Shown here in pieces: positions 1 through 6,457 of a stretch of DNA of 12,298 bases (positions are counted from its first letter, which is position 1; each line of letters starts with the position of its first letter). The notes beneath the pieces are model-generated. The model was not told the origin of the DNA, ran no database searches, and was given only the letters and a program-made list of their open reading frames with translations. The DNA is from Actinomycetota bacterium (GTDB lineage: Bacteria > Actinomycetota > Nitriliruptoria > Euzebyales > Egibacteraceae), in assembly GCA_019347785.1 (NCBI GenBank), contig JAHWKQ010000044.1, positions 1 to 12,298 on the forward strand, in the 5' to 3' direction. The position numbers and the translations under genes were made by a program.

Positions 1-1227
1 CCCGGGCCCGTGCATCTCAACGTCGCGCTGCGGGACCCGCTCGTGCCGCTCCCGGACGGCCCGGGTTTCCCCCACCCGCTCGACGGCCGGCCCGACGGCC
101 GGCCCTGGGTGGTCGCCGACCGGCCCGTGCGCCCTCCCTCGCCCGGGCAGGTCGATGCCCTCGCCCGGCTCGTCGACGACCATGAGCGGGGGGTGGTCGT
201 CGCCGGCGACGTCGACACGGACCCGGCCCCCCTCGCCGCGCTGGCCGAGGCCGCGGGCTGGCCGCTGCTGGCCGAGCCGCAGTCGGGCGCCCGCACCGGC
301 CCCCACGCCGTCTCGACGTACGCGTCGCTGCTCGCGGGCCCCTCCTTCGCCGCCGCCCACCGGCCGTCCGCCGCCGTCGTGGTGGGCAAGGTCGGCCTGT
401 CGCGCCCTCTGCTGGCGCTGCTCGGCCCCGACGTCGAGCAGGTCCTCGTCGACCCGGACGGCCTGGACCGGGACCCGCGCCGGGCGGTGTCGCGTGTCGT
501 CGCCGCCGACCCGGCCCCGCTCTGCGCCGCCCTGGCGGCGGCCCTGGCCCCACGGCCCCCGTCGGCGTGGCTGCGCGCCTGGCTGCGGGCCGAGGCCCGG
601 GCGCGCAAGGCGATCGACGAGGTCCTGGACGCGGCCGAGGCGCCCAGCGAGCCGCCCGCCGCCCGGGACCTGGCGGCCCTCGCGCCCGACGGCGCCACCC
701 TCACGGTGGCCAACAGCATGCCCGTGCGCGACCTGGACCGGGTCATGTGGCCCCGTCGCGGCCTGCGGGTACTGGCCAATCGCGGCGCCAGCGGCATCGA
801 CGGGTTCGTCTCGACCGCGCTCGGCGTGGCCCTGGCCACTGCTGGTCCCGCCCTCGCGCTGGCCGGCGACCTGTCGCTGCTGCACGACCAGAACGGCCTG
901 CTGCTGCAGGGCGAGTCGGTCGACTGCGTGCTCGTCGTGGTCAACAACGACGGCGGCGGGATCTTCTCCTTCCTGCCGCAGGCCGGGTTCCCGGACGGGT
1001 TCGAGCGGCTGTTCGGCACCCCCCACGGCGTCGACCTCGCCTCACTGGCGGCCGTGCACGGGGTCGGCCACCGGCTCGTGGAGGCGGCGGCCGCCCTGCC
1101 GGCGGCCGTGGCCGCCGCGGGGGAGCGGGGCGGGGTCCAGATCGTCGAGGTGCGCACGGACCGGGCGGACAACCGCGCGCTGCACCGCCGTCTGAACGAG
1201 CGGGTCGATGCCGCCCTGGGGGCGTGA
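1..1227 (+). CDS. menD: MenD, SEPHCHC synthase (5'-partial, C-terminal ~408 residues)
   Basis: Thiamine-diphosphate enzyme of classical menaquinone synthesis. It adds succinic semialdehyde, formed from 2-oxoglutarate, to isochorismate to give SEPHCHC in the cytoplasm. The reading frame is open from base 1, and the first visible residues (PGPVHLNVALRDPL) match the conserved GPVHLN..R.PL segment at the end of the MenD N-terminal domain. The true start therefore lies upstream, and the GTG at 10 is internal. The C-terminal ThDP domain is clear: an NRGASGIDGFVSTALG-type motif near 778-828, GDLSLLHDQNGLL from 865 and the metal-binding NN pair at 943-948 followed by DGGGIFSFLPQ. A FERLFGTPHGVDL segment follows. 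The family is about 550 residues, so roughly a quarter is missing off the left edge. It converges on the isochorismate synthase gene with only 12 bases between the stops. Identification is firm. Confidence 0.96.
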   Translation, partial: PGPVHLNVALRDPLVPLPDGPGFPHPLDGRPDGRPWVVADRPVRPPSPGQVDALARLVDDHERGVVVAGDVDTDPAPLAALAEAAGWPLLAEPQSGARTGPHAVSTYASLLAGPSFAAAHRPSAAVVVGKVGLSRPLLALLGPDVEQVLVDPDGLDRDPRRAVSRVVAADPAPLCAALAAALAPRPPSAWLRAWLRAEARARKAIDEVLDAAEAPSEPPAARDLAALAPDGATLTVANSMPVRDLDRVMWPRRGLRVLANRGASGIDGFVSTALGVALATAGPALALAGDLSLLHDQNGLLLQGESVDCVLVVVNNDGGGIFSFLPQAGFPDGFERLFGTPHGVDLASLAAVHGVGHRLVEAAAALPAAVAAAGERGGVQIVEVRTDRADNRALHRRLNERVDAALGA

Positions 1228-1239
1228 GCGCCGGGCCCG

Positions 1240-2487
1240 TCAGCCCTCGAACGCCGACTGCATGGCCCGCAGCTTGAGGCGCGTCTCCTCCAGCTCCGCC
1301 TCGGGCAGGGAGCCCTCGACGACCCCGGCGCCGGCGAACATGCGCGCCCGCGCCCCGTACAGCTCGGCGCATCGCAGCGCCACCCCCCACTCCCCGTCGC
1401 CGCGGGCGTCCACCCAGCCCACCGGGCCGCTGTAGCGGCCCCGCTGCATGCCCTCCAGCGCGCGGATCGCCCGCATCGCGTCGGAGGTGGGCGCGCCGCA
1501 CACCGCCGCAGTGGGATGCAGGACGCCGGCGAGCTGCAGCGAGGTGGCCGGGGCGCGGAGCGTCCCCCCCGCGCGGGTGGCGAGGTGCTGCACGTTGTCC
1601 AGGCGCAGCAGGGAGGGCCGCGGGTCCAGGTCCAGGCGGACACAGCGGGGGCCCAGCGCGGCGCGCACGGACTCGACCGCCAGGGCGTGCTCGCGGCGAT
1701 CCTTGTCCGACGCCAGCAGCGCCGCGCCGAGCCGCGCGTCGTCCGCCGGATCGGCGCCCCGCGGCGTCGACCCCGCCAGCACGGTCGACTCGACCGCGTC
1801 GCCGACCCGGCGCACGAGCAGCTCCGGGGTGGCGCCCACGAGCCCCTCGAACCAGTAGGTGAAGCAGTCCGGGAAGCGCCCCCCGAGGCGGCGCAGCAGG
1901 ACCCGGGGGTCGAAGGCGGCCGTGGACCACACGAGGCGGTCGCGCGCCAGCACCACCTTGTCGAGCGCGCCACCCCGGATCCGCTCGACGAGCGCCGCGA
2001 CCGCCTCCAGCCACCGCAGCTCCGGCACGGTCGAGCCGGCGTAGCGCACCCGCGCGGGCGGCACCGGGGCCTCCCCGCCGACGGGGGCGCGCGCGGCCGC
2101 CGGGTCGCCCGCCGTGATCGTGGTCCGCCACGCCCGCGGGCCCCGCCGCCCGACCAGGACCCGGGGCACGACCAGCGCGGAGCCGCCGCTGCGCCGGTCG
2201 AAGGTCAACGCGCCGAAGGCGACCGGTCCGGAGCCCGGGACGCCGACGTCGTCGTCGACCTCGCACGCGGCGAAGCGCTCGGCGAGCATGTCGGCGGCCC
2301 GGGCGAAGCGCCCCTCGCCCACGCCGGGATCGACGCGCGCCGCCTCACCCCAGCCGACCAGCCCGTCGTCGCCGTGAAGCCACACGAAGCCGGCGCCGTC
2401 CGGAAGGTGGTCGACGAGGCGGAGCGGGTGATCCAGCGCAACCGTGCGCGCGACCAGCGGCGCCCGCACGCCGGTGCCCGGGCTCAC
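1240..2487 (-). CDS. menF: Isochorismate synthase (MenF/EntC/DhbC family)
   Basis: Chorismate-utilising enzyme expected to convert chorismate to isochorismate, the substrate of MenD. It has 415 residues, normal for stand-alone isochorismate synthases. Visible family motifs are DKVVLARD with the general-base lysine K177, GATPELL with catalytic glutamate E222, LAGSTPRG (238-244), SDKDRREH (260-267), HPTAAVCG (324-331), EGMQRGRYSGPVGW (345-358) and AGAGVVEGSLPEAELEET (385-402). The last includes the usual Mg-binding glutamate (E391). The N-terminal ~150 residues are variable, as in relatives. The GTG start at 2487 overlaps the TGA of the upstream MerR gene (GTGA at 2484-2487), implying translational coupling. 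Anthranilate, ADC and salicylate synthases share the fold. The adjacent menD and the absence of a glutaminase partner favour isochorismate synthase for menaquinone; a siderophore role cannot be excluded. Confidence 0.9.
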   Translation of the reverse strand: MSPGTGVRAPLVARTVALDHPLRLVDHLPDGAGFVWLHGDDGLVGWGEAARVDPGVGEGRFARAADMLAERFAACEVDDDVGVPGSGPVAFGALTFDRRSGGSALVVPRVLVGRRGPRAWRTTITAGDPAAARAPVGGEAPVPPARVRYAGSTVPELRWLEAVAALVERIRGGALDKVVLARDRLVWSTAAFDPRVLLRRLGGRFPDCFTYWFEGLVGATPELLVRRVGDAVESTVLAGSTPRGADPADDARLGAALLASDKDRREHALAVESVRAALGPRCVRLDLDPRPSLLRLDNVQHLATRAGGTLRAPATSLQLAGVLHPTAAVCGAPTSDAMRAIRALEGMQRGRYSGPVGWVDARGDGEWGVALRCAELYGARARMFAGAGVVEGSLPEAELEETRLKLRAMQSAFEG

Positions 2488-3221
2488 GGCGGAGCCGCTC
2501 CGCCGGCCCCGTCGGGCTCCGCCGCCTCGGCCGTCTCGACCCGCGCGTGGGCCAGCGCCAGCAGGACGCTGCGGTAGTGGTGGGTCACCAGGGAGGTGGT
2601 GGCGTCCAGCAGCTCCTGGAAGGCGGTGACAAGCCGCGCCGACGCGTCCTGGGGGGACGCCGCCGACCCCAGGATGGGGTCGCGCACGAAACGGACGAAC
2701 AGGTCCACCGCCTGGGCGGCCGTCGCCCGGATCGCCTCGTCGTGGCGCCGGGCCAGGTCGAGCAGCTCGCTCAACGGGACCCCCGCCTCGAGCATGGCCA
2801 GTCCCGCCGTCACCGCCTCGGCGTCGTCGGCGGTGTAGCGGGCCTCGCCGGCGACCGTCCGCGGCGCCAGCAGACCCTCGCGCTCGATCGCCTCCAGCAG
2901 CACCGGGGACATGCCGGTGCGCTCCGCCAGCTCCGCCCGGGTCAGCGGCCGCCCGGACCGCTCCGGCGAGGACAGCGCCGCCACCAGCGCGGCGTCGGAG
3001 GCCTCGAGCCGCCCCGACAGCAGCCGCTGGATCGCGTCGAGCGACAGACCCTGGTCCTCGCAGGCACGGATGCGCCGGAGCCGCTCGACGTGGTCATCGT
3101 CGTACCAGGCCGCGCGCCCCTCGCGCCGCGGCGGCGGCAGCAGCCCGCGCGACCGGTAGAAGCGCACCGTGTCGACGGTCACGTCGCAGCGGGCCGCCAG
3201 CTCGTCCACTCGGTAGCGCAC
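2484..3221 (-). CDS. MerR-family regulator with two MerR-like winged-helix domains
   Basis: Cytoplasmic DNA-binding regulator of 245 residues. Residues 1-70 are a standard MerR domain: V5-DELAARCDVTVDTVRFY, wing GLLPPPRREGRAAWYDDD, then RLRRIRACEDQGLSLDAIQRLL. Residues 92-160 repeat the same pattern (LTRAELAERTGMS, GLLAPRTVAGEARYTADD, AMLEAGVPLSELLDLA), so it looks like an internal duplication; the second copy lacks the VRFYRSRG recognition helix. Residues 165-230 are helical and may bind an effector or dimerise; only two cysteines (C12, C54) are present, arguing against thiol metal sensing. The start is GTG at 3221, with a TAGAGT -10 element 8 bases upstream, suggesting a leaderless mRNA. 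The stop overlaps the start of the isochorismate synthase gene, so it probably controls its own two-gene unit. The signal it senses cannot be read from the sequence. Confidence 0.88.
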   Translation of the reverse strand: MRYRVDELAARCDVTVDTVRFYRSRGLLPPPRREGRAAWYDDDHVERLRRIRACEDQGLSLDAIQRLLSGRLEASDAALVAALSSPERSGRPLTRAELAERTGMSPVLLEAIEREGLLAPRTVAGEARYTADDAEAVTAGLAMLEAGVPLSELLDLARRHDEAIRATAAQAVDLFVRFVRDPILGSAASPQDASARLVTAFQELLDATTSLVTHHYRSVLLALAHARVETAEAAEPDGAGGAAPP

Positions 3222-3229
3222 AGGGGCCC

Positions 3230-3235
3230 ACTCTA
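3230..3235 (-). promoter_or_regulatory. Probable leaderless promoter (-10 TAGAGT) of the MerR-isochorismate synthase unit
   Basis: On the minus strand TAGAGT fits the actinobacterial TAnnnT -10 consensus. It is followed by 8 bases (GGGCCCCT) and then the GTG at 3221, so transcription would begin at or next to the start codon. No purine-rich ribosome site is positioned ahead of the GTG, which agrees with leaderless translation. No convincing -35 hexamer is visible. This is inference from spacing. Confidence 0.5.
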
Positions 3236-3285
3236 CGAGTCACGGCCGGCGGTCGGTGGGCCCGGGAGGGGCCGGCCCCGTGGGC

Positions 3286-3942
3286 TCAGGCCAGGGCGCC
3301 CAGGACCACGGTGAGGCCGAACATGGCCAGCGACAGCAGCGCTCCGACCAGGAGCATGCCGACGTGGTGCCCGCTGGCGGTCCACGGGGCCGCCGGCTTG
3401 TCGTCGTCGCGCGTCTCGTCGTCGCGCTTCTCGTCGTCGCGCGTCTCGTCATCGTCCTCGTCGTCGTCGCGCGTCTCGCCGCCCTCGTCGGCCGCGGGCC
3501 CGCCCGAGGGCACGCCGTCGTCGGGCCGGTCCGACGGCTCGGCGCCGGGCTCGTCGTCGGGCTCCTCGGCCGCGACCGGCGCCGCGGGCTCGATGGGGAC
3601 CGTCGGCTCGCCGCCGGACGGGTCCTGCCCGGACGGGGCGTCCCAGGCGAGCAGCTCCTCCAGGGCGCCGCGGGGCGCGGCGTCGGTGGACGGCGCCGGC
3701 TGCCCCCGACCAGCCGGCGCCGCCTCCGTCCCGGTCGCCTCCGAGGCGAGCGGGAGGTCGACCCGGCCGTCGGGCGCCGACGCGGTCCCCACGGACGGGG
3801 AGTCACCCACCGGAGCGGTCACGACATGGCCCAGGACACAGCACCCGTCCTCGTCGATGGCCATGTACCGTCCGCAGAGCCTGCAGAACATGCCGTCGTC
3901 GCCGCTGTGGGCGGGCGGGCGACGCCGTCGGAGCCTCATCAT
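3286..3942 (-). CDS. Unrecognised zinc-ribbon protein with acidic linker and C-terminal membrane anchor
   Basis: I do not recognise this as a named family. The 218-residue product has four visible parts: a basic N-terminus (MMRLRRRR); a short probable zinc ribbon at 20-39 (C20-x2-C23, then C34/C35 and H39 in DGCCVLGH); a long disordered Pro/Gly/Asp/Glu-rich linker (about 42-190) with tandem DDETR/DDEKR pentapeptides near 156-180; and one hydrophobic segment (about 193-218, GMLLVGALLSLAMFGLTVVLGALA) running to the last residue. It has no signal peptide, so it should be tail-anchored with the zinc ribbon in the cytoplasm. GGAGG lies only 1 base before the ATG at 3942 and 4 before the next ATG at 3939, so 3939 may be the start used. 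It is transcribed divergently from menG. The strong strand-specific protein logic supports it as real; its function is unknown. Confidence 0.72.
   Translation of the reverse strand: MMRLRRRRPPAHSGDDGMFCRLCGRYMAIDEDGCCVLGHVVTAPVGDSPSVGTASAPDGRVDLPLASEATGTEAAPAGRGQPAPSTDAAPRGALEELLAWDAPSGQDPSGGEPTVPIEPAAPVAAEEPDDEPGAEPSDRPDDGVPSGGPAADEGGETRDDDEDDDETRDDEKRDDETRDDDKPAAPWTASGHHVGMLLVGALLSLAMFGLTVVLGALA
3401..3475 (-). repeat. 15-bp tandem repeat, five units, coding for DDETR-type pentapeptides
   Basis: Five consecutive 15-bp units lie at 3401-3415, 3416-3430, 3431-3445, 3446-3460 and 3461-3475 (plus-strand unit TCGTCGTCGCGCGTC). Units 1, 3 and 5 are identical, unit 2 differs at one base (giving DDEKR) and unit 4 is more diverged (DEDDD). 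The unit is exactly five codons, so gain or loss of copies keeps the host gene in frame. It lies in the acidic linker of the zinc-ribbon protein. Confidence 0.9.
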
Positions 3943-4059
3943 GCCTCCGTGGGGCGGCTGGCTGGTCCCGGGAGCATCGGCACCGGTCCCGGCTGACTTG
4001 AACGCCCGACCCCCGTGGCCGCACCCGGCCAGGCGGCCGTGGCCACCGCCCCGGCCGCC

Positions 4060-4065
4060 TACACT
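4060..4065 (+). promoter_or_regulatory. Probable leaderless promoter (-10 TACACT) of menG
   Basis: TACACT fits TAnnnT and is separated from the GTG at 4074 by exactly 8 bases (GCCGCGAC), the same spacing as at the MerR gene. No ribosome-binding site is apparent before the GTG. No good -35 box is visible. The assignment rests on spacing and motif only. Confidence 0.5.
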
Positions 4066-4073
4066 GCCGCGAC

Positions 4074-4823
4074 GTGCCGACCGAACACGACCGGAGCCCC
4101 CGGCTGCCGGACCCCCGGCCGGGCCCGGACAAGGACGCGCGGCTCGTGCGGCGCATGTTCGACCGGGTCGCGCCCCGCTACGACCTGGCCAACACGGTGT
4201 TCTCCCTCGGCCGGGACCGCCACTGGCGGCGCGCCGCCGCCCGGGTCGCGGGGGCGGCGCCGGGGCGGACGGTCGTCGACGTCGCGGCGGGGACGGGGGC
4301 CCTGTCCGGCGAGCTGGCCGAGGCGGGCGCCACCGTCGTCGCCGTGGACTTCAGCTGGCGGATGCTGCGCGTGGGCGCCGGGCGCCGGTCCGGCGTCGGC
4401 CGACCCGGCCGGGTCGACTGGTGCGCCGCCGACGCCCTGCGGCTTCCGCTGCCCGACGCCGCCGCCGACGCTGCCACGATCGCCTTCGGGCTGCGCAACC
4501 TGCCCGACGCGGCCGCCGGGCTCACCGAGATGGCCCGCGTGGTGCGCCCGGGCGGCCGCCTCGTCGTGCTCGAGTTCAGCCGCCCCGAGGCGGCGGTGCC
4601 CCGGGTGCTGTTCGACCGCGTCGTGCTGTCGGCCGTGCCCCTGGCCGCGCGCCTTGTCACCAGCGACCCCGCCGCCTACGGCTACCTGGCCGACAGCATC
4701 CGCCGGTGGCCCGACCCGGCGGCGCTGGCCGCGCTCGCCGCCGCCACGGGGTGGCGGGCCGTCCGGTGGCGCGGCCTCACCGGCGGGGTGGTCGCGCTGC
4801 ACTGGGCCGAGCGCGCCGGGTGA
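4074..4823 (+). CDS. menG: Demethylmenaquinone methyltransferase (MenG/UbiE)
   Basis: SAM-dependent C-methyltransferase that converts demethylmenaquinone to menaquinone, the last ring step of the pathway, at the cytoplasmic membrane face. It has 249 residues, normal for UbiE/MenG. The first UbiE signature is present (YDLANTVFSLGRDRHW, 36-51), SAM-binding motif I is VVDVAAGTGALSGELA (67-82), an acidic residue follows in VAVDFS (D92), FGLRNLPD lies at 138-145, and the second UbiE signature is RVVRPGGRLVVLEFS (155-169). The C-terminus has YGYLADSIRRWPD and LTGGVVALHW as in the family. The start is GTG at 4074 just after a -10-like TACACT, consistent with leaderless translation; the ~20 Pro/Arg-rich N-terminal residues are variable. 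It lies downstream of menD/menF and just ahead of the reductase-nuo unit, which supports a menaquinone rather than ubiquinone role. Confidence 0.95.
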   Translation: MPTEHDRSPRLPDPRPGPDKDARLVRRMFDRVAPRYDLANTVFSLGRDRHWRRAAARVAGAAPGRTVVDVAAGTGALSGELAEAGATVVAVDFSWRMLRVGAGRRSGVGRPGRVDWCAADALRLPLPDAAADAATIAFGLRNLPDAAAGLTEMARVVRPGGRLVVLEFSRPEAAVPRVLFDRVVLSAVPLAARLVTSDPAAYGYLADSIRRWPDPAALAALAAATGWRAVRWRGLTGGVVALHWAERAG

Positions 4824-4847
4824 CGGGCCGCGCGGGCGGGCTATACT
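4820..4847 (+). promoter_or_regulatory. Promoter of the reductase-nuo unit (-35 GTGACG, -10 TATACT)
   Basis: TATACT at 4842-4847 is the best -10 hexamer in the window and stands out in a very GC-rich background. GTGACG at 4820-4825, overlapping the menG stop codon, matches TTGACA at four positions with a 16-bp spacer. Transcription should start near 4854, just before the palindrome at 4858. This leaves a leader of roughly 185 bases before the reductase start at 5039. Confidence 0.65.
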
Positions 4848-4857
4848 GGCGGCTCGC

Positions 4858-4877
4858 TTTGTGAAGAAGTTCACAAA
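4858..4877 (+). promoter_or_regulatory. Rex-type operator palindrome (also fits CRP/GlxR half-sites)
   Basis: The sequence TTTGTGAAGAAGTTCACAAA is a perfect inverted repeat: 8-base arms TTTGTGAA and TTCACAAA around GAAG. It contains the Rex consensus TTGTGAA-N4-TTCACAA. Rex is a repressor that leaves DNA when NADH is high, and nuo is a reported Rex target in Streptomyces. The inner TGTGA-N6-TCACA also equals the CRP/GlxR consensus, so the cognate factor is not certain. It starts about 4 bases after the predicted transcription start and would block initiation or early elongation. Its AT-rich arms are conspicuous here. Confidence 0.8.
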
Positions 4878-5038
4878 AGGCCGGTGCTAGCCTTTCGCAG
4901 AGGCGTCATGGGCGTCCGGAAGGGGTCGTGGGCACACGGCTCCCCCGGCGGTCCCGGCGGCTCCCGCACACTGGCGCTGGTCGCACGCGGAAGGGGCTTT
5001 CCGTCGCAGGTGTCCGGCGCGCCGACAAGGAGCCCGTC
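4878..5038 (+). other. Leader region before the reductase gene, no gene supported
   Basis: About 160 bases lie between the palindrome and the reductase start. Upstream in-frame starts exist (for example GTG at 4928), but the codons there often end in A or T (ACA, ACT, GCT, GGT, CTT, GCA), unlike the neighbouring genes, so it reads as untranslated leader. A weak hairpin can be drawn at 4988-5003 (CGGAAG/TTTCCG with one G-T pair). I recognise no riboswitch. Confidence 0.5.
5027..5032 (+). promoter_or_regulatory. Ribosome-binding site AAGGAG that fixes the reductase start
   Basis: AAGGAG followed by six bases (CCCGTC) and GTG at 5039 is the only well-spaced ribosome site near the 5' end of the reductase frame. 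It selects 5039 over the in-frame GTG at 4928, which would add 37 poorly conserved, Arg-rich residues. Confidence 0.75.
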
Positions 5039-6325
5039 GTGCCGCCCACCCCGGGACCCGCCACAGGCGGCGCGGTGGCGCACGCGGACGCGGTCGTGGT
5101 CGGGGCGGGCCCGGCCGGGTCGGCCGCCGCGGCCCTGCTCGCCGACGCCGGCCGCGACGTCGTCGTGCTGGAGAAGGAGGCCTTCCCCCGCGACAAGGTG
5201 TGCGGCGACGGCCTGACCCCACGCGCCGTGGCGGCGCTGCGCATGCTCGGCCTGCGGCGGGAGGCGCGGGGGGAGCTGCCCGGGTGGCGCCGGCAGGAGG
5301 GCCTGCGCATGTACGGCGGCGGGGTCGTGCTCGACCTTCCGTGGCCGGAGCTGGACGACTGGCCGTCGTACTCCCTGACGGCCACCCGGGCGCTGCTGGA
5401 CCACACCCTCGCCCGCAACGCGGTCGCGCACGGCGCGCAGCTGTGGGAGCGGGCCGAGGTGACCGGCCCCGTGTGGCGGGACTCCTCCCACGAGCGCGTG
5501 GGGGGTGTGGCGTACCGGCGCCCGGACGGGGCCACCGGCCAGGTGCGGGCCCCGGTGGTCCTGGCGGCCGACGGCGGCTCGGCACGACTGGCCGTGGCGC
5601 TGGGACTGCACCGCGACGAGCGGCGGCCCCTGGGGGTCGCCACCCGCGCGTACTACCGCACCCCCCGCGCCGACATGGATTACATGGAGGGGTTCCTCGA
5701 GCTGCGCCGCGGGGGGGAGCTGCTGCCCGGCTACGGCTGGGTCTTCCCGCTGGACGGGGGGCTCGTCAACGTGGGGTGGGGCCTGTTGAACACCTCCGCC
5801 CACTTCCGCTCGACCAACTACCGGCGCACGCTGGACGAGTGGGTCGCGGGCTTCCCGCCCGAGTGGGGCATCGCGCGGGAGACCATGACGGGCCGCCCGC
5901 GCGGGGCGGGCCTGCCGATGGGCCACAACCGCAAGCCGCTGGCGCACAAGGGCGTCGTCTTCGTCGGCGACGCCGCGGGCATGGTCAACCCCTTCAACGG
6001 CGAGGGCATCAGCTACGCGATCGAGGCGGCGGCGTTCGCCGCCGAGGCCACCGACGCGGCCCTGCGGGACGGCTCCGTCGAGCCGCTGCGTGCGTACGAG
6101 CGCGCCGTCGCCGCCGGGTGGGGCGGCTACTACACGCTGGGCCGGATGTTCGTGCGCCTCATCGGTCACCCCGGGATCATGCGCTTCTGCACGGTGCACG
6201 GCATGCCCCGGCCCGCCGTGATGCGCTTCGTGTTCCGGCTCATGGCCCACCTGGTGAACCGCCGCAGCGCCGACGCGACCGACCTGGTCATCAACTCCTT
6301 GTCACGGGCGGTGCGGGCGGCGTGA
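5039..6325 (+). CDS. Geranylgeranyl reductase-family flavoprotein, probable menaquinone side-chain reductase (MenJ-like)
   Basis: FAD-dependent oxidoreductase of 428 residues. Visible are the dinucleotide-binding VVVGAGPAGSAAA (20-31), the ELEK-type acidic end VVVLEKEAFPRDK (41-53), the family signature KVCGDGLTPRAV (53-64), the second FAD contact ADGGSAR (177-183), the active-site region GYGWVFP (231-237) and GDAAGMVNPFNGEGISYAIEA (310-330), which binds the flavin diphosphate. Relatives saturate isoprenoid double bonds: archaeal lipid tails, chlorophyll phytol, and in mycobacteria (MenJ) one unit of menaquinone. Its place between menG and nuo makes partial saturation of menaquinone the best guess; the substrate is inferred, not seen. 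There is no transmembrane segment, but the C-terminal 365-428 region is hydrophobic/basic and could touch the membrane. It is the first gene after the Rex-type operator. Confidence 0.85.
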   Translation: MPPTPGPATGGAVAHADAVVVGAGPAGSAAAALLADAGRDVVVLEKEAFPRDKVCGDGLTPRAVAALRMLGLRREARGELPGWRRQEGLRMYGGGVVLDLPWPELDDWPSYSLTATRALLDHTLARNAVAHGAQLWERAEVTGPVWRDSSHERVGGVAYRRPDGATGQVRAPVVLAADGGSARLAVALGLHRDERRPLGVATRAYYRTPRADMDYMEGFLELRRGGELLPGYGWVFPLDGGLVNVGWGLLNTSAHFRSTNYRRTLDEWVAGFPPEWGIARETMTGRPRGAGLPMGHNRKPLAHKGVVFVGDAAGMVNPFNGEGISYAIEAAAFAAEATDAALRDGSVEPLRAYERAVAAGWGGYYTLGRMFVRLIGHPGIMRFCTVHGMPRPAVMRFVFRLMAHLVNRRSADATDLVINSLSRAVRAA

Positions 6326-6335
6326 GCATCGCGGT

Positions 6336-6365
6336 TTGGCCACCCTCCCGCCTCGGCCCTAGGCT
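6336..6365 (+). promoter_or_regulatory. Possible secondary promoter ahead of nuoA (TTGGCC-18-TAGGCT)
   Basis: The 132-base gap between the reductase stop and nuoA contains TTGGCC (6336-6341) and TAGGCT (6360-6365, TAnnnT) with an 18-base spacer. It could start a nuo-only transcript with a leader of about 90 bases. A perfect GC palindrome CGCGGCGCCGCG follows at 6384-6395. No second Rex-like site is present here. In this base composition such matches arise by chance, hence the low confidence. Confidence 0.3.
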
Positions 6366-6448
6366 GGTCGGCCGATCGCGGGTCGCGGCGCCGCGGGCGG
6401 CGCGTGACGCCGACTCGACGGCGCGAGGCAGCGCCGCAGTGACTTCCT

Positions 6449-6453
6449 GGAGG
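6449..6453 (+). promoter_or_regulatory. Ribosome-binding site of nuoA
   Basis: GGAGG is followed by four bases (CCGC) and the GTG at 6458. It is a full anti-Shine-Dalgarno match and supports this start, although the spacing is on the short side. Confidence 0.7.
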
Positions 6454-6457
6454 CCGC

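Noticed and set aside
1228..1239. CGGGCCCG palindrome between the convergent menD and isochorismate synthase genes as a shared terminator
   Set aside because: Only eight bases with no loop or T tract; the gap is just 12 bases. No intrinsic terminator can be supported.
3268..3279. GGGGCCGGCCCC palindrome downstream of the zinc-ribbon gene as a terminator
   Set aside because: It can form only a four-base stem with a four-base loop and has no T tract. Short GC palindromes are expected by chance here.
3311..4864. Long plus-strand open frame across the zinc-ribbon gene and menG
   Set aside because: Low-complexity Ser/Pro/Arg/Ala product typical of the complementary or shifted frame in very GC-rich DNA. 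It overlaps two better-supported genes with recognisable motifs.
4928..5038. Upstream extension of the reductase to a GTG at 4928
   Set aside because: Codons there often end in A/T, the residues are Arg-rich and unlike the family, and AAGGAG at 5027 marks the GTG at 5039.
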